Origin: Ferrimonas futtsuensis DSM 18154
GTDB taxonomy: Bacteria > Pseudomonadota > Gammaproteobacteria > Enterobacterales > Shewanellaceae
Assembly: GCF_000422645.1 (NCBI RefSeq)
Contig: NZ_AUGL01000019.1
Coordinates: 1-64,000 of the forward strand
Direction of reading: 5' to 3'
DNA: 64,000 nucleotides
Shown here: piece after piece, positions 35,114 through 44,575 of the stretch
Position numbering within the stretch: the stretch's first letter is position 1
Layout: every line of letters starts with the position of its first letter
The notes under the pieces: model-generated
Seen by the model: only the letters and a program-made list of their open reading frames with translations
Told to the model about the DNA's origin: nothing
The model's database searches: none
Position numbers and translations under genes: made by a program

Positions 35114-35854
35114 TTATCGCTTCAGGCGTGCCTGGATCACCTGGCGGGTTTCATCGCTGCTCAGTCGTTTCCCGAGGGCGGAAAATTCCGCCTGCATCAC
35201 CTGGCCCAGCTGTGGTTGGGACAGCTTCAGCAGTCTCTTCGCCTGTTGCATCGCCTGTGGCGGTCGAGAGGCAAACTTCTGCGCATAACTCATGGCCAGA
35301 TCCATCAGCTCCGCTTCGGTGCAGCTGTGGTTGACCAGCCCAACTTGTTTGGCGCGTTCCACATCGAAGGGCTCTCCCAGCAGCAGCAGTTCTGCCGCCA
35401 GGGGCCCGCCGCACATCTGTGGAATCAGGGTACTGGACCCCGCCTCAGGGACGATCCCCAGGTTGACGAAAGGCAGCATGAAGGTGGCAGTGTCTGCGGC
35501 GATCACCATGTCACAGTGGGGCAGCAGGGTGCAGCCGATGCCCACGGCGTTGCCGCCCACGGCGGCGATCAGCGGTTTGCATAGGGTGGGCAGCAGCTGG
35601 ATGAACCGGGCGGCGGCATTGGATTCGTCGAAGCCGCCATCGGCGAGGAAGTTGCCCAGATCATTGCCGGCGGTAAAGCAGTTGCTCTGCCCCCTGAGAA
35701 GGCAGGCATGGATCTCAGGATCCTTTTCCGCCTGTTGCAGCCCGTCACACAGCTGGTAATACATCTCATGTGTCAATGCGTTACGCTTGTCGGGTCGATT
35801 GATGGTCAGTACCATGACGTTACCGTCACGGGAGATCGCTATGGGATTGGCCAT
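35114..35854 (-). CDS. Enoyl-CoA hydratase/isomerase family protein
   Basis: 246-aa crotonase-fold protein. AAGGAG is 8 bases before the ATG at 35,854. The CoA/oxyanion segments NCFTAGNDLGNF and AAVGGNAVGIGCTLLPHCD are present, and the second acid position reads FVNLGIVPEAGS, where the glutamate-type residue suggests isomerase or hydratase chemistry. It stands alone, convergent with the PspC-type operon and divergent from the copper-chaperone gene; the substrate is unknown. Confidence 0.85.
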   Translation of the reverse strand: MANPIAISRDGNVMVLTINRPDKRNALTHEMYYQLCDGLQQAEKDPEIHACLLRGQSNCFTAGNDLGNFLADGGFDESNAAARFIQLLPTLCKPLIAAVGGNAVGIGCTLLPHCDMVIAADTATFMLPFVNLGIVPEAGSSTLIPQMCGGPLAAELLLLGEPFDVERAKQVGLVNHSCTEAELMDLAMSYAQKFASRPPQAMQQAKRLLKLSQPQLGQVMQAEFSALGKRLSSDETRQVIQARLKR

Positions 35855-35912
35855 AATTGCTCCTTTCCGTGGAGAGATTTTGTACCGAAGGAAAAAGTGT
35901 AAGGGAAGCGCG

Positions 35913-36362
35913 ATGAAATTCAAACAACTGTTTACTTGCTGTGCCCTGTTGGCAGTAGCTCCAGCCATGGCTGCCATTACCCTGAGTGATGCCAAGGTGC
36001 GCGAGATGCCGCCGGGAGTGCCCAATACCGCCGCCTACCTGACCCTTCACAACCATGACGCGGCCACCGCACTGATCGGGGCCAGCTGTGACATCGCCGG
36101 TAAGACCGAGATGCACACCATGCTGACCGAAAACGGCATGATGAAGATGCGCCGCATTGAGCGCATCGAATTGCCTGCGGGTCAGTCGGTAACCCTCGCC
36201 GAAGGGGGGGACCACCTTATGTTGCTGCAGTTGACCCAGCAGCCGCTGGCCGGTCAGCAGGTCAACTGCACCCTGACCTTTGCCAATGGCGACAAGGTCG
36301 ATGTCACCCTGCCGGTGGTGGACATGAAGTCCGCCGGGCATGAGCACCATCATCACCACTAA
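35913..36362 (+). CDS. PCu(A)C-type periplasmic copper chaperone
   Basis: 149 aa with signal peptide (FTCCALLAVAPAMA). The cupredoxin-like domain has the copper-ligand pattern of the family: TEMHTMLTENGMMKMRR and GGDHLMLLQL supply His and Met ligands. The protein ends HEHHHHH, an extra metal-binding tail. PCu(A)C proteins deliver Cu(I) to cytochrome oxidase CuA or CuB. ATG at 35,913 preceded by AAGGGAAG. First of three genes (DUF2333 and an outer-membrane protein follow). Confidence 0.88.
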   Translation: MKFKQLFTCCALLAVAPAMAAITLSDAKVREMPPGVPNTAAYLTLHNHDAATALIGASCDIAGKTEMHTMLTENGMMKMRRIERIELPAGQSVTLAEGGDHLMLLQLTQQPLAGQQVNCTLTFANGDKVDVTLPVVDMKSAGHEHHHHH

Positions 36363-36376
36363 AGAGGAGCCAGTGT

Positions 36377-37345
36377 ATGGCCGCATTGAATAGGAAGTGG
36401 ATTGTGGCAGGCCTGGTGGGTCTGCTGCTGTTGAACTGGCTGGTTGCCGTATGGTGGAGTTTCGAGCCAGACCAGATAGGCAACGACCGTCTGCGCGGGG
36501 AGACGCCGGTGACCGGCTATGCCACCACCTCTGCGGCCATTGAGGTGATGGAAAACCTGCTGGATAAACCAGGGGGCTTTCTCTCCAATGACAAGATGCC
36601 GCCTTCGGTGCTGATGGATAATATGCCTGCTTTCGAGTTTGGTGCCCTGGAGCAGGTGCGGGATCTGACCCTGGTGATGCGCAAGGACCTGGCTCGCTCC
36701 CAATCTCAGTCCGCCGAGGACCCGGATCTGGCCAAGGCTCAGCCCAAATTCAACATTGATCATCGCAGCTGGATGATCCCCAGTGCCGAGTCCGAGTATC
36801 GCGATGGCATTGAGGCGCTCAAGTCCTACCGGATGCGCATCAGTGACCCCACCCAGCCCTCGGCCCAGTTCTACGCTCGAGCCGACAACCTGGTGGCGGT
36901 GCTGGATCAGGTGGAGAAGCGTCTGGGCAGCCTGTCCCAGAGGTTGTCCGCCAGCGTCGGGCAGGCTCGCCTGAATACCGACTTGGCCGGGGACACCTCC
37001 GCCAGTGCGTCCACCATGACGGTGAGCGAGCAGGAGGTGAAAACCAGCTGGTGGAAGATTGACGACGTGTTTCATGAAGCACGAGGCAGCTGTTGGGCAC
37101 TGCTGGCAATCATGAACGCCGTGGAAGCCGATTTTGCTCCTGTGCTGGAGAAGAAGAACGCCACCGTCAGCCTGCAACAGATCATCCGCGAGCTGGAGGC
37201 GACCCAGGAAACGGTCTGGAGCCCGCTGGTGCTCAATGGCAGCGGATTTGGCCTGGTGGCCAACCATTCGCTGGTGATGGCGAATTACATCAGTCGTGCC
37301 AATGCGGCACTGATTGACCTCAAACAACTGCTAACTCAAGGGTAA
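36377..37345 (+). CDS. DUF2333 family membrane-anchored protein
   Basis: 322 aa with a single N-terminal membrane segment (WIVAGLVGLLLLNWLVAVWW) and a large, mainly helical periplasmic domain (FNIDHRSWMIPSAESEYRDG, ADNLVAVLDQVEKRLGSLSQ). These are features of DUF2333, a gammaproteobacterial family of unknown function. AGAGGAG lies 7 bases upstream of its start, 14 bases after the copper chaperone gene. Confidence 0.85.
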   Translation: MAALNRKWIVAGLVGLLLLNWLVAVWWSFEPDQIGNDRLRGETPVTGYATTSAAIEVMENLLDKPGGFLSNDKMPPSVLMDNMPAFEFGALEQVRDLTLVMRKDLARSQSQSAEDPDLAKAQPKFNIDHRSWMIPSAESEYRDGIEALKSYRMRISDPTQPSAQFYARADNLVAVLDQVEKRLGSLSQRLSASVGQARLNTDLAGDTSASASTMTVSEQEVKTSWWKIDDVFHEARGSCWALLAIMNAVEADFAPVLEKKNATVSLQQIIRELEATQETVWSPLVLNGSGFGLVANHSLVMANYISRANAALIDLKQLLTQG

Positions 37346-37351
37346 CTCTTT

Positions 37352-38017
37352 ATGCGTTTGAAACTCTCTGTTGCGGCGGCCTGTCTTGCCACTGCACTGA
37401 CCGGGGCCGCCCAGGCCGATGTACTGGGGGTCAAGCTGGGCCTGGATCTGCAGCAGAACAGCGTCAGCGGCGACCTGCACAGCACAGGCGGCGATTGGGA
37501 CGACAGCTATCAGCCCAGTGGCTATGTTGCCTTTGAGCACTTCATCCCCTTGGTACCCAATGTGATGTTGCGCTACAGCCAGCAGGAGTCCGACGGCCAG
37601 GGTTCGGTGAAGGCGGATCTCTCCAACACCGATCTGGTGGCCTATTATGAACTGCTGGACAACGGTGCCGTAGAATTGGACCTGGGTGCCAGCTATCGAC
37701 TGTACAGCGGCAAGCTCAACGATGGTGCCCTCAATGAGGACAACCTGGATGATGGCATTCTCATGGGCTATGTGCGCGGTCAGGTGAACCTGATCGGCAC
37801 CGGCCTGTTTGTGTTTGCCGACGGGGTGCTGGCCAGCTATGACGATCGCAAGATCAGCGATTACAAGGCGGGCCTGGGCTGGGAGCTGGATATGTTGGCC
37901 CTGGATCTGGCCATCAAGGGGGGCTACCGCCAACACACCTTTGACGTCAGCGACTGGGGCACCCAGGCGGACCTGGAGTTTTCCGGGGCCTTCGTCGGTG
38001 TGGAGCTGAGCTTCTAA
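37352..38017 (+). CDS. Outer-membrane beta-barrel protein (TIGR04219-like)
   Basis: 221 aa, signal peptide (AAACLATALTGAAQA), start of the mature protein DVLGVKLGLDLQQNSVSGD, eight-strand-like pattern and a C-terminal VGVELSF with terminal Phe. The arrangement fits the TIGR04219 outer-membrane family, function unknown. It follows DUF2333 after 6 bases and ends at a strong terminator shared with tolC. Confidence 0.8.
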   Translation: MRLKLSVAAACLATALTGAAQADVLGVKLGLDLQQNSVSGDLHSTGGDWDDSYQPSGYVAFEHFIPLVPNVMLRYSQQESDGQGSVKADLSNTDLVAYYELLDNGAVELDLGASYRLYSGKLNDGALNEDNLDDGILMGYVRGQVNLIGTGLFVFADGVLASYDDRKISDYKAGLGWELDMLALDLAIKGGYRQHTFDVSDWGTQADLEFSGAFVGVELSF

Positions 38018-38031
38018 GCACATCCAGGCAT

Positions 38032-38059
38032 AAAAAAACCGCCCAATGGGCGGTTTTTT
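38032..38059. terminator. Bidirectional terminator between the 37,352 gene and tolC
   Basis: AAAAAAACCGCCC-AAT-GGGCGGTTTTTT, with A and T runs on both sides. Confidence 0.93.
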
Positions 38060-38072
38060 ATTGGCAAGCGCC

Positions 38073-39386
38073 TTACTTCAGACCGTTGTTGATCATCTGT
38101 ACGTCTTCGGCACTCAGGGTTCCGGCGGCCTGCTTCAGCGACAGGACGGCCAGGATGTAGTTGTAACGGGCATCGGCCAACTGCTGCTTGGCGCTGTACA
38201 GCTGACGAGTGGAGTTCAGTACCTCAACAATGGTACGGGTGCCCACTTCGAAACCGGCTTCGGTGGCCTTCAGGGCGCTCTCTGCAGACACCACAGACTG
38301 CTCATAGGCTCTGATGGTGCTGATGGATGCCTTGACGTTGTTCAGGCTGTTGCGCAGGTTACGCACCACGGAGCGGTGAGTTTCCTCAAGGGCCTGAGAG
38401 GAGGCCACGAAGTTGTACTTGGCCTGCTCAACCTGGCTGGTCACGGAGAAGCCGCTGAAGATGGGTACCCTCAGGGTCAGACCGATCTGGCCAGTGGTAT
38501 CGTTGGTGATCTGGTTGGGGCGATCTTCCTGACCATAGTTGGCGGTGATGCCGGCGGCCAGATCCAGGCTTGGCAGGTGACCGGTTTTCGCCAGTTCAAT
38601 CTGCTCTTTGGCAATATCCACACCCAGGCGGCGGCTCAGCAGTTCCAGGCTGCTCTCCTCACCCAGTGCCAGCCAGGCGTCGTGAGTGGCCGGGGCCGGG
38701 GCAGAGGGGCTGAAGCGTTGAGTGTCCAGAACGGACAGTTCGCTGTGCTCCAGGCCGGTGATCTCACGCAGGCCCTCGTAGCTGTTCTCCAGGGTGTTCT
38801 GAGCGTTGATCTCCTCGGCAATGGCCAGGTCATATTGAGCCTGGGCTTCATGCACGTCGGTGATGGCGGTCAGGCCCACGGCGAAACGCTGCTTGGTTTG
38901 TTCCAGCTGGCGCTCGATGGCACGCTTGTTGGCTTGAACGAACTCAAGGGAGTCCTGGGCAGAGAGCACGTCGAAGTAGGCGTTGGACACCCGCACGATC
39001 AGGCTCTGTGCGGCCAGAGAGTAGTTGGCGTCGCTCTGGGCGGCACTCTTCTCACTCAGCGCCAGGTTGACGTAGTTGGCGTGATTGTAGATGCTCTGAC
39101 CCAGCTCGATGCTGCCGGAACCGGAACCACCGCTGTCTGAGGTTTCGCCCAGGTCATCAAACCAGGAGTAACCATAGCCCAGAGAGCCACTGATTTGGGG
39201 CAGCAGAGAGGCACGGCTCTGATCGATCGCTTCGAAGGCGGCGTCACGAGTCGCTTTGGATTGCAGCAGGACCGGATCCTTGGTCAGTGCCTGTTGGTAG
39301 ATCTGATAGAGATCGTCCGCATGAGCTGGCAGGGTTGCACCGGCCAGACCAAGCGCTAGGGTCAATGCACGAAATTTGAGTCGCAT
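38073..39386 (-). CDS. tolC: Outer-membrane efflux channel TolC
   Basis: Trimeric exit duct for tripartite efflux pumps and type I secretion. Signal peptide ending LPAHA, then the two OEP repeats: DLYQIYQQALTKDPVLLQSK, LGYGYSWFD, GLTAITDVHEAQAQYDLA and the second-repeat VGTRTIVEVLNSTRQLY. 437 aa without the long C-terminal tail of E. coli TolC (493 aa). Adjacent to nudF as in enteric genomes. Confidence 0.95.
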   Translation of the reverse strand: MRLKFRALTLALGLAGATLPAHADDLYQIYQQALTKDPVLLQSKATRDAAFEAIDQSRASLLPQISGSLGYGYSWFDDLGETSDSGGSGSGSIELGQSIYNHANYVNLALSEKSAAQSDANYSLAAQSLIVRVSNAYFDVLSAQDSLEFVQANKRAIERQLEQTKQRFAVGLTAITDVHEAQAQYDLAIAEEINAQNTLENSYEGLREITGLEHSELSVLDTQRFSPSAPAPATHDAWLALGEESSLELLSRRLGVDIAKEQIELAKTGHLPSLDLAAGITANYGQEDRPNQITNDTTGQIGLTLRVPIFSGFSVTSQVEQAKYNFVASSQALEETHRSVVRNLRNSLNNVKASISTIRAYEQSVVSAESALKATEAGFEVGTRTIVEVLNSTRQLYSAKQQLADARYNYILAVLSLKQAAGTLSAEDVQMINNGLK

Positions 39387-39493
39387 TTGAAATCCTTAAA
39401 GTAAACACAAAGCTAGCCTGCACCACAGGCAAGCTAAATTTCCGGGCTGGGAAAACCCGTTATTCCCAAGACGACCTTGACTTTGACAGCCTT

Positions 39494-39523
39494 AGTAAAC
39501 TGAATTGCACCCAGGAAAGTCAA
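39494..39523 (-). promoter_or_regulatory. Candidate tolC promoter
   Basis: On the minus strand TTGACT (39,523-39,518), 18-bp spacer, TTTACT (39,499-39,494). The leader would be about 100 nt. Confidence 0.5.
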
Positions 39524-39528
39524 TCATT

Positions 39529-39557
39529 TTGCGTCACCAAGTGTAACAGTTTATAGA
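39529..39557 (+). promoter_or_regulatory. Candidate nudF promoter
   Basis: TTGCGT (39,529-39,534), 17-bp spacer, TATAGA (39,552-39,557), about 37 bases before the start codon. Confidence 0.4.
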
Positions 39558-39599
39558 GTTCATAAGGCTGGAGAAATTCGCCAAACAGAGGGTAGATGG

Positions 39600-40223
39600 A
39601 TGAAAGTACAACTTCCTGGCCAGATGGATCCTGAACGGATCGAGCTTCTGGAGGAAAAAACGCTGTTTCAGGGTTTTTTCAAACTGATTCAGCGAAGACT
39701 GCGCCACCCCCTGTTCGACGGCGGCATGAGCGAGGTGGTGACCCGGGAGATTTTCGAGCGCGGCAATGCGGTGGTGGTGCTGCCTTACGACCCTGTGCGG
39801 GACGAGGTGGTGCTGATTGAGCAGATCCGCATTCCCGCCATCGGCAACAGTGGCAACCCCTGGCTTTATGAGCTGGTGGCCGGGATGATTGACAAGCAGG
39901 AGTCGGTACTGGAGGTCGCCGAACGGGAACTGCAGGAGGAGACAGGACTGAGCAGCAGCAGCCTCACTCCCATTGGCAGCCATCTCTCTTCGCCGGGGGG
40001 CTGTTCCGAGCGTCTCTACATGGTTCTGGCCCTGGTGGATGCCTCGATGGCCCAGGGGATCCATGGCCTGGACCATGAGCATGAGGACATCAGGGTGGTG
40101 GTGGTACCCAGACCCCAGGCCTACCAGATGGTGGAATCTGGAGAAATCGACAATGGAAGCAGCGTGATTGGTCTACAATGGCTGGAATTGAATCACCACA
40201 AGCTCAGGAAGGGTAAGGTCTGA
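39600..40223 (+). CDS. nudF: ADP-ribose diphosphatase NudF
   Basis: Nudix hydrolase that cleaves ADP-ribose to AMP and ribose 5-phosphate. The Nudix box GMIDKQESVLEVAERELQEE followed by TGL has the required RE..EE core. 207 aa. First gene of the conserved nudF-yqiB-cpdA-yqiA-parE run; the next gene's ATG overlaps its TGA. Confidence 0.94.
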   Translation: MKVQLPGQMDPERIELLEEKTLFQGFFKLIQRRLRHPLFDGGMSEVVTREIFERGNAVVVLPYDPVRDEVVLIEQIRIPAIGNSGNPWLYELVAGMIDKQESVLEVAERELQEETGLSSSSLTPIGSHLSSPGGCSERLYMVLALVDASMAQGIHGLDHEHEDIRVVVVPRPQAYQMVESGEIDNGSSVIGLQWLELNHHKLRKGKV

Positions 40224-40657
40224 TGGCCAAACGGCGCGACTCGCTGGCGAGGTTACACGCCCTCTATGGGCGCAACTACCTGCGCCTTTTGCCCCTGATC
40301 CCCGAGGAGGCCAAACCCGGGGAGCGCTGGCATATGCGCCTCTCTTCTCAGATAGAGGTGGGCTTCATCTTGGTGGAGCAAACCCGTTACACCCAGGTTT
40401 TACAGATCCAGCGTTGGGTGCCTGCCAGCTCCTGGCTGACTATCCCCAGCATGTCGGTTAGGTTGTACCACGACGCTCGACTGGCAGAAGTGTTAAGTGG
40501 TCAACAGATCTCCGGCCTCTCGCCGTTGTATGATTGGCAGACTGCCAAATTGTGGCTGGCGCAGGACAGGTTCCAGACCAACCTGTTCCTGGCTGAAATA
40601 TTGGAATGTTTATCGCCCCATAGGTTGAAAGCTATGGTGGCTGAAGTTAGGGAGTAA
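40223..40657 (+). CDS. yqiB: DUF1249 family protein YqiB
   Basis: 144 aa of unknown function, recognised by LHALYGRNYLRLLPLIP, MRLSSQIEVGFILVEQTRYT and MSVRLYHDARLAEVL and by its position between nudF and cpdA. Its start overlaps the nudF stop by one base. Confidence 0.9.
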   Translation: MAKRRDSLARLHALYGRNYLRLLPLIPEEAKPGERWHMRLSSQIEVGFILVEQTRYTQVLQIQRWVPASSWLTIPSMSVRLYHDARLAEVLSGQQISGLSPLYDWQTAKLWLAQDRFQTNLFLAEILECLSPHRLKAMVAEVRE

Positions 40658-40665
40658 ACCAGCCC

Positions 40666-41490
40666 TTGAGTGTTCGAGCCAAGGCACTGTCGTTTCCTGC
40701 GGACAAGCAGTCGATCCGCCTCGCACAGATCTCCGACCCCCATTTGTTTGCCGATAAAGGGGCTGAGTTCCTGGGACTGAATCCCTGGGACAGCTTCTCC
40801 GCGATCCTCTCCGAGCTGCGCTATGAGCCTCTGGATATGGTTATTGGCACCGGGGATCTCAGCCAGGACCACAGCATCGAAGCCTATCGTCACTTTGCCG
40901 ATGGTGTCCGCGGGTTGGGTGTGCCGGTCAGCGCGCTGCCGGGCAACCATGACGCCTTTGATCGCATGGAGATGGGGCTCGAGGGCAGTGGCGTCATGCT
41001 GGACAGGCGCATCATCCTCGGCCGTTGGCAGCTGTTGCAACTGGACAGCACCGTCCTGGGTCTGCCAGGAGGCCACCTGAATCATCACAGGCTGGAGTGG
41101 CTTGAAGCGGTTTTGAATCACTCCAGTGCCTACCACACCCTGATTGCCCTGCATCACCATCCTCTGGATACCGGCTGCGTCTGGCTGGATCAGCACAGGC
41201 TGGACAATGGTCAGGAGTTCAACGACCTGATTCGCCGCTTCGAAACCGTGAAAGGGGTGATCTGGGGCCATGTCCATCAGCAGATGGATGAGCGCCTGGA
41301 TCACATTCGCATGCTGGCGGCGCCGTCCACCTCCATTCAGTTCCGGCCACACTGCCGTGACTTCAGCCTGGACAACCTGCAGCCCGGTTACCGTTTGCTG
41401 ACCCTGAATGCCGATGGTAGCATCGACACCTCCATAAAACGGCTTTCCGGCGACCGCTTCCAGCCCGACAGGACGGCGTCCGGCTACTAG
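40666..41490 (+). CDS. cpdA: 3',5'-cyclic-AMP phosphodiesterase CpdA
   Basis: Metallophosphoesterase that lowers cAMP and so modulates CRP. Metal-binding motifs are in order: AQISDPHLF, GTGDLSQDHS, PGNHDAF, LHHHPL and WGHVHQ. TTG start at 40,666, following GGGAG. 274 aa. Part of the nudF operon. Confidence 0.93.
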   Translation: MSVRAKALSFPADKQSIRLAQISDPHLFADKGAEFLGLNPWDSFSAILSELRYEPLDMVIGTGDLSQDHSIEAYRHFADGVRGLGVPVSALPGNHDAFDRMEMGLEGSGVMLDRRIILGRWQLLQLDSTVLGLPGGHLNHHRLEWLEAVLNHSSAYHTLIALHHHPLDTGCVWLDQHRLDNGQEFNDLIRRFETVKGVIWGHVHQQMDERLDHIRMLAAPSTSIQFRPHCRDFSLDNLQPGYRLLTLNADGSIDTSIKRLSGDRFQPDRTASGY

Positions 41491-41500
41491 GCAAGGAACC

Positions 41501-42076
41501 ATGCTGCTCTACATCCACGGATTCAACAGTTCCCCCGGTTCACAGAAAGCGGAGATGGTCCGTGATTACATGGGGCGGCATCACGCCAGTGAGCCTTTGG
41601 CCATTCCCCGGCTGGCCACCACGCCCCAGGCGGCCATGACACAGCTGGAGGGGATCGTGGAACCGGCCCTGGCGGCGGGCGAGCCGCTGCGACTGATGGG
41701 CAGTTCCCTGGGGGGCTTTTTCTCCAGTTATCTGGCGGAGAAGTATGGGGGCAGGGCGGTTCTGATCAATCCGGCGGTCCGCCCCTTTGAATTGCTGCTG
41801 GACTACCTGGGCCCTCAGGAAAACCCCTACACCGGCGAGTGCTTTGAGGTTACCCAGGCCCATATGGCCCAGCTTCAGGCGCTGGATACTCCGGTGATCC
41901 ACCATCCGGATCGTTTCCTGACTCTGTTACAGAGTGGTGACGAGGTGCTGGATTACCGTCAGGCGGTGGACAAATATCACCATGGCCAAATGGTGATTGA
42001 ACCCGGCGGCGACCACAGTTTTGTCGGCTTCGAGCAGCATCTGCCTGCGGCATGCCGTTTCCTTGGGCTGGCTTGA
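41501..42076 (+). CDS. yqiA: YqiA family alpha/beta-hydrolase (esterase)
   Basis: 191 aa. YIHGFNSSPGSQKAEMV at the start, nucleophile elbow GSSLGGFFSSYLAEKYG (Ser) and PGGDHSFVGFE (His) form the catalytic set. Has esterase activity in E. coli; natural substrate unknown. Located between cpdA and parE as usual. Confidence 0.93.
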   Translation: MLLYIHGFNSSPGSQKAEMVRDYMGRHHASEPLAIPRLATTPQAAMTQLEGIVEPALAAGEPLRLMGSSLGGFFSSYLAEKYGGRAVLINPAVRPFELLLDYLGPQENPYTGECFEVTQAHMAQLQALDTPVIHHPDRFLTLLQSGDEVLDYRQAVDKYHHGQMVIEPGGDHSFVGFEQHLPAACRFLGLA

Positions 42077-42132
42077 AGCCCACTCGATGATGCCGATAAC
42101 ATAACCACAACTAAGCGGACTTGGGACCAGAG

Positions 42133-44025
42133 ATGACCAATCAATACACCTCCGATGCCATTGAGGTACTTAACGGACTGGAGCCGGTAAAGCGGCGCCC
42201 CGGGATGTACACCGACACTGCCCGGCCCAACCACCTGGGTCAGGAAGTGATCGACAACAGCGTCGATGAAGCCCTGGCGGGTCACGCCAGCAGCGTTCAG
42301 GTGATACTCCATAAGGATCAGTCTCTGGAGGTGATCGATGATGGCCGTGGCATGCCGGTGGACATCCACCCGGAAGAGGGGGTGCCCGGCATCGAGCTGA
42401 TCATGTGCAAGCTGCACGCCGGCGGTAAGTTCTCCAACAAGAACTACCAGTTCTCCGGTGGTCTGCACGGTGTGGGGATCTCCGTGGTGAATGCCCTTTC
42501 CACCCGGGTGGAGGTCACCGTTCGCCGCGATGCCCAGGTGTATGAGATCGCCTTTGAAAATGGCGACAAGGTCCAGGACCTGCAGGTGACCGGCACCTGT
42601 GGCCGCCGCAATACCGGCACCAGCGTTCATTTCTGGCCCGATACCAGCTATTTCGATTCCGCCAACTTCTCTGTGGCCCGACTGACTCACCTGCTGCGGG
42701 CCAAGGCGGTACTCTGCCCCGGACTCAAGATCAAATTCGACAACAAGGTGACCGGTGAAGTTACCGAGTGGCACTACGAAGATGGCCTGAAGGATTACCT
42801 GTTCGATACGGTGAAATCCTGGCCCATGTTGCCGGATACCCCCTTTACCGGCGCCTTTGCTGCGAACAATGAAGCGGTGGACTGGGCCCTGGTGTGGCAG
42901 CCGGAAGGGGGCGACTCCGTCGCTGAAAGCTACGTCAACCTGATCCCCACCGCCCAGGGCGGTACCCACGTCAATGGTCTTCGCCAGGGCCTGCTGGAGG
43001 CGCTTCGGGAGTTCTGCGAGTTCCGCAACCTGATGCCCCGTGGCGTCAAGCTGGCCCCGGAAGATATCTGGGACAAGGTGAGCTACATCCTCTCCATCAA
43101 GATGCAGGACCCCCAGTTTGCCGGTCAGACCAAGGAGCGTCTCTCCTCCCGTCAAGCGTCGGCTTTCATCACCGGCGTGGTCCGTGATGCCTTCAGCCTG
43201 TGGCTCAACGAGCACACGGAGCAGGCGGAAGCCCTGGCGGAATTCTGTATTGCCAGTGCTCAGAGTCGGCTGCGCAAGGCCAAGAAGGTCGCCCGTAAGA
43301 AGGTGACCAGCGGTCCTGCCCTGCCCGGGAAGCTCACCGACTGTACCACCACAGAGCCGATGCGCGGCGAGCTGTTCCTGGTGGAGGGGGACTCGGCAGG
43401 CGGCAGCGCCAAACAGGCCCGAGATCGTGACTTTCAGGCGATCATGCCCCTGCGAGGCAAGATCCTGAATACCTGGGAGGTGGACGCCGGTCAGGTGCTG
43501 GCTTCTCAGGAGGTGCACAACATCTCCATCGCCCTGGGGATCGACCCGGATTCGGACGATCTGAGCGGGTTGCGCTACGGTAAGGTGTGCATCCTGGCGG
43601 ATGCGGATTCCGATGGTCTGCACATCGCGACCCTGCTGTGTGCCCTGTTCATGAGGCACTTCCGCTCCCTGGTCGAGCAGGGGCATGTGTATGTGGCCAT
43701 GCCTCCGCTGTTCCGTATTGATGTGGGCAAGGAGGTGTTTTACGCCCTGGATGAGCAGGAGCGCCAGGGGATTCTGGACCGGATCGCCGCCGAGAAACGT
43801 AAGGGCAAGGTTCAGGTCACCCGGTTTAAGGGACTGGGTGAGATGAACCCGGGCCAGCTCAGGGAAACCACCATGGACCCCAATACCCGTCGTCTGGTGC
43901 AGCTGACGGTGGATGATGCCCAGGCCACCGAGGCGTTGATGGACATGTTGTTGGCCAAGAAGCGGGCCGGGGATCGCAAGTCCTGGCTGGAAGCCAAGGG
44001 AGACCTGGCTGCCCTGGATAACTGA
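42133..44025 (+). CDS. parE: DNA topoisomerase IV subunit B
   Basis: ATPase subunit of the decatenase that separates daughter chromosomes. The ATG at 42,133 gives 630 aa, the E. coli length. GHKL motifs VIDNSVDEALAG, DDGRGMPVDIHP and GLHGVGISVVNALS, and TOPRIM motifs VEGDSAGGSAKQ and ADADSDGLHIATL are intact. parC lies 1.9 kb downstream, separated by two unrelated genes. Confidence 0.97.
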   Translation: MTNQYTSDAIEVLNGLEPVKRRPGMYTDTARPNHLGQEVIDNSVDEALAGHASSVQVILHKDQSLEVIDDGRGMPVDIHPEEGVPGIELIMCKLHAGGKFSNKNYQFSGGLHGVGISVVNALSTRVEVTVRRDAQVYEIAFENGDKVQDLQVTGTCGRRNTGTSVHFWPDTSYFDSANFSVARLTHLLRAKAVLCPGLKIKFDNKVTGEVTEWHYEDGLKDYLFDTVKSWPMLPDTPFTGAFAANNEAVDWALVWQPEGGDSVAESYVNLIPTAQGGTHVNGLRQGLLEALREFCEFRNLMPRGVKLAPEDIWDKVSYILSIKMQDPQFAGQTKERLSSRQASAFITGVVRDAFSLWLNEHTEQAEALAEFCIASAQSRLRKAKKVARKKVTSGPALPGKLTDCTTTEPMRGELFLVEGDSAGGSAKQARDRDFQAIMPLRGKILNTWEVDAGQVLASQEVHNISIALGIDPDSDDLSGLRYGKVCILADADSDGLHIATLLCALFMRHFRSLVEQGHVYVAMPPLFRIDVGKEVFYALDEQERQGILDRIAAEKRKGKVQVTRFKGLGEMNPGQLRETTMDPNTRRLVQLTVDDAQATEALMDMLLAKKRAGDRKSWLEAKGDLAALDN

Positions 44026-44030
44026 TAAAG

Positions 44031-44059
44031 AAAAGGCCGCACTCAGTGCGGCCTTTTTC
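44031..44059. terminator. Bidirectional terminator after parE
   Basis: AAAAGGCCGCAC-TCA-GTGCGGCCTTTTT between convergent genes. Confidence 0.9.
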
Positions 44060-44085
44060 TTTGTCTGTCGGTACGAGTGCGGCGC

Positions 44086-44424
44086 TTACCAGCTGGTGCG
44101 ACGCTTACAATCCATGTAGTTCAGGGCGCTGACCACCCCGTTGGACCAGTCTTCTGCCAGCTCGCGCTTTTCGTGGTTTACCTGAACCACGTACTTGCTG
44201 AAGTTGCCACCCAGCTCGCTGCGCAGGGATTTGCCAGTGAAGGACATACGGGCCGCCACCACCTGGTGCAGGGGCATGCGCCAGTGAACCAGAGTGCCAT
44301 CGGGCTCCTGGGTTACGGCGGTGGACTCGGTGACCCAACCGGTGTCGTGCACCAGCTCTTCCAGGGTCGGACGGCGATCAATCGCCAGATTTTGAGTGTC
44401 CTGTGTATTGAATACGCGTTGCAT
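44086..44424 (-). CDS. Hypothetical protein, 112 aa
   Basis: Start at 44,424 is the first methionine giving a soluble product (MQRVFNTQDTQNLAIDRRPT); a 22-residue extension is possible but contains no ribosome-site support. No signal peptide or membrane segment. Mid-protein DGTLVHWRMPLHQVVAARMS and ending MDCKRRTSW. I do not recognise the family. It shares the parE terminator and has a long AT-rich upstream region. Confidence 0.65.
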   Translation of the reverse strand: MQRVFNTQDTQNLAIDRRPTLEELVHDTGWVTESTAVTQEPDGTLVHWRMPLHQVVAARMSFTGKSLRSELGGNFSKYVVQVNHEKRELAEDWSNGVVSALNYMDCKRRTSW

Positions 44425-44575
44425 GATCTTTACCCGCTTAGTTGTGTGCAGGAGTATTAATAGCAGAGAGCAGGATACGGGAATCGTCATCAGTTCACAC
44501 TATTGAAACAGCCTAAAAACTGAGCATCTTTTTCGTGAATGTTGTCACTATGTAAAGGGTGCAACTGGCGTCCAG

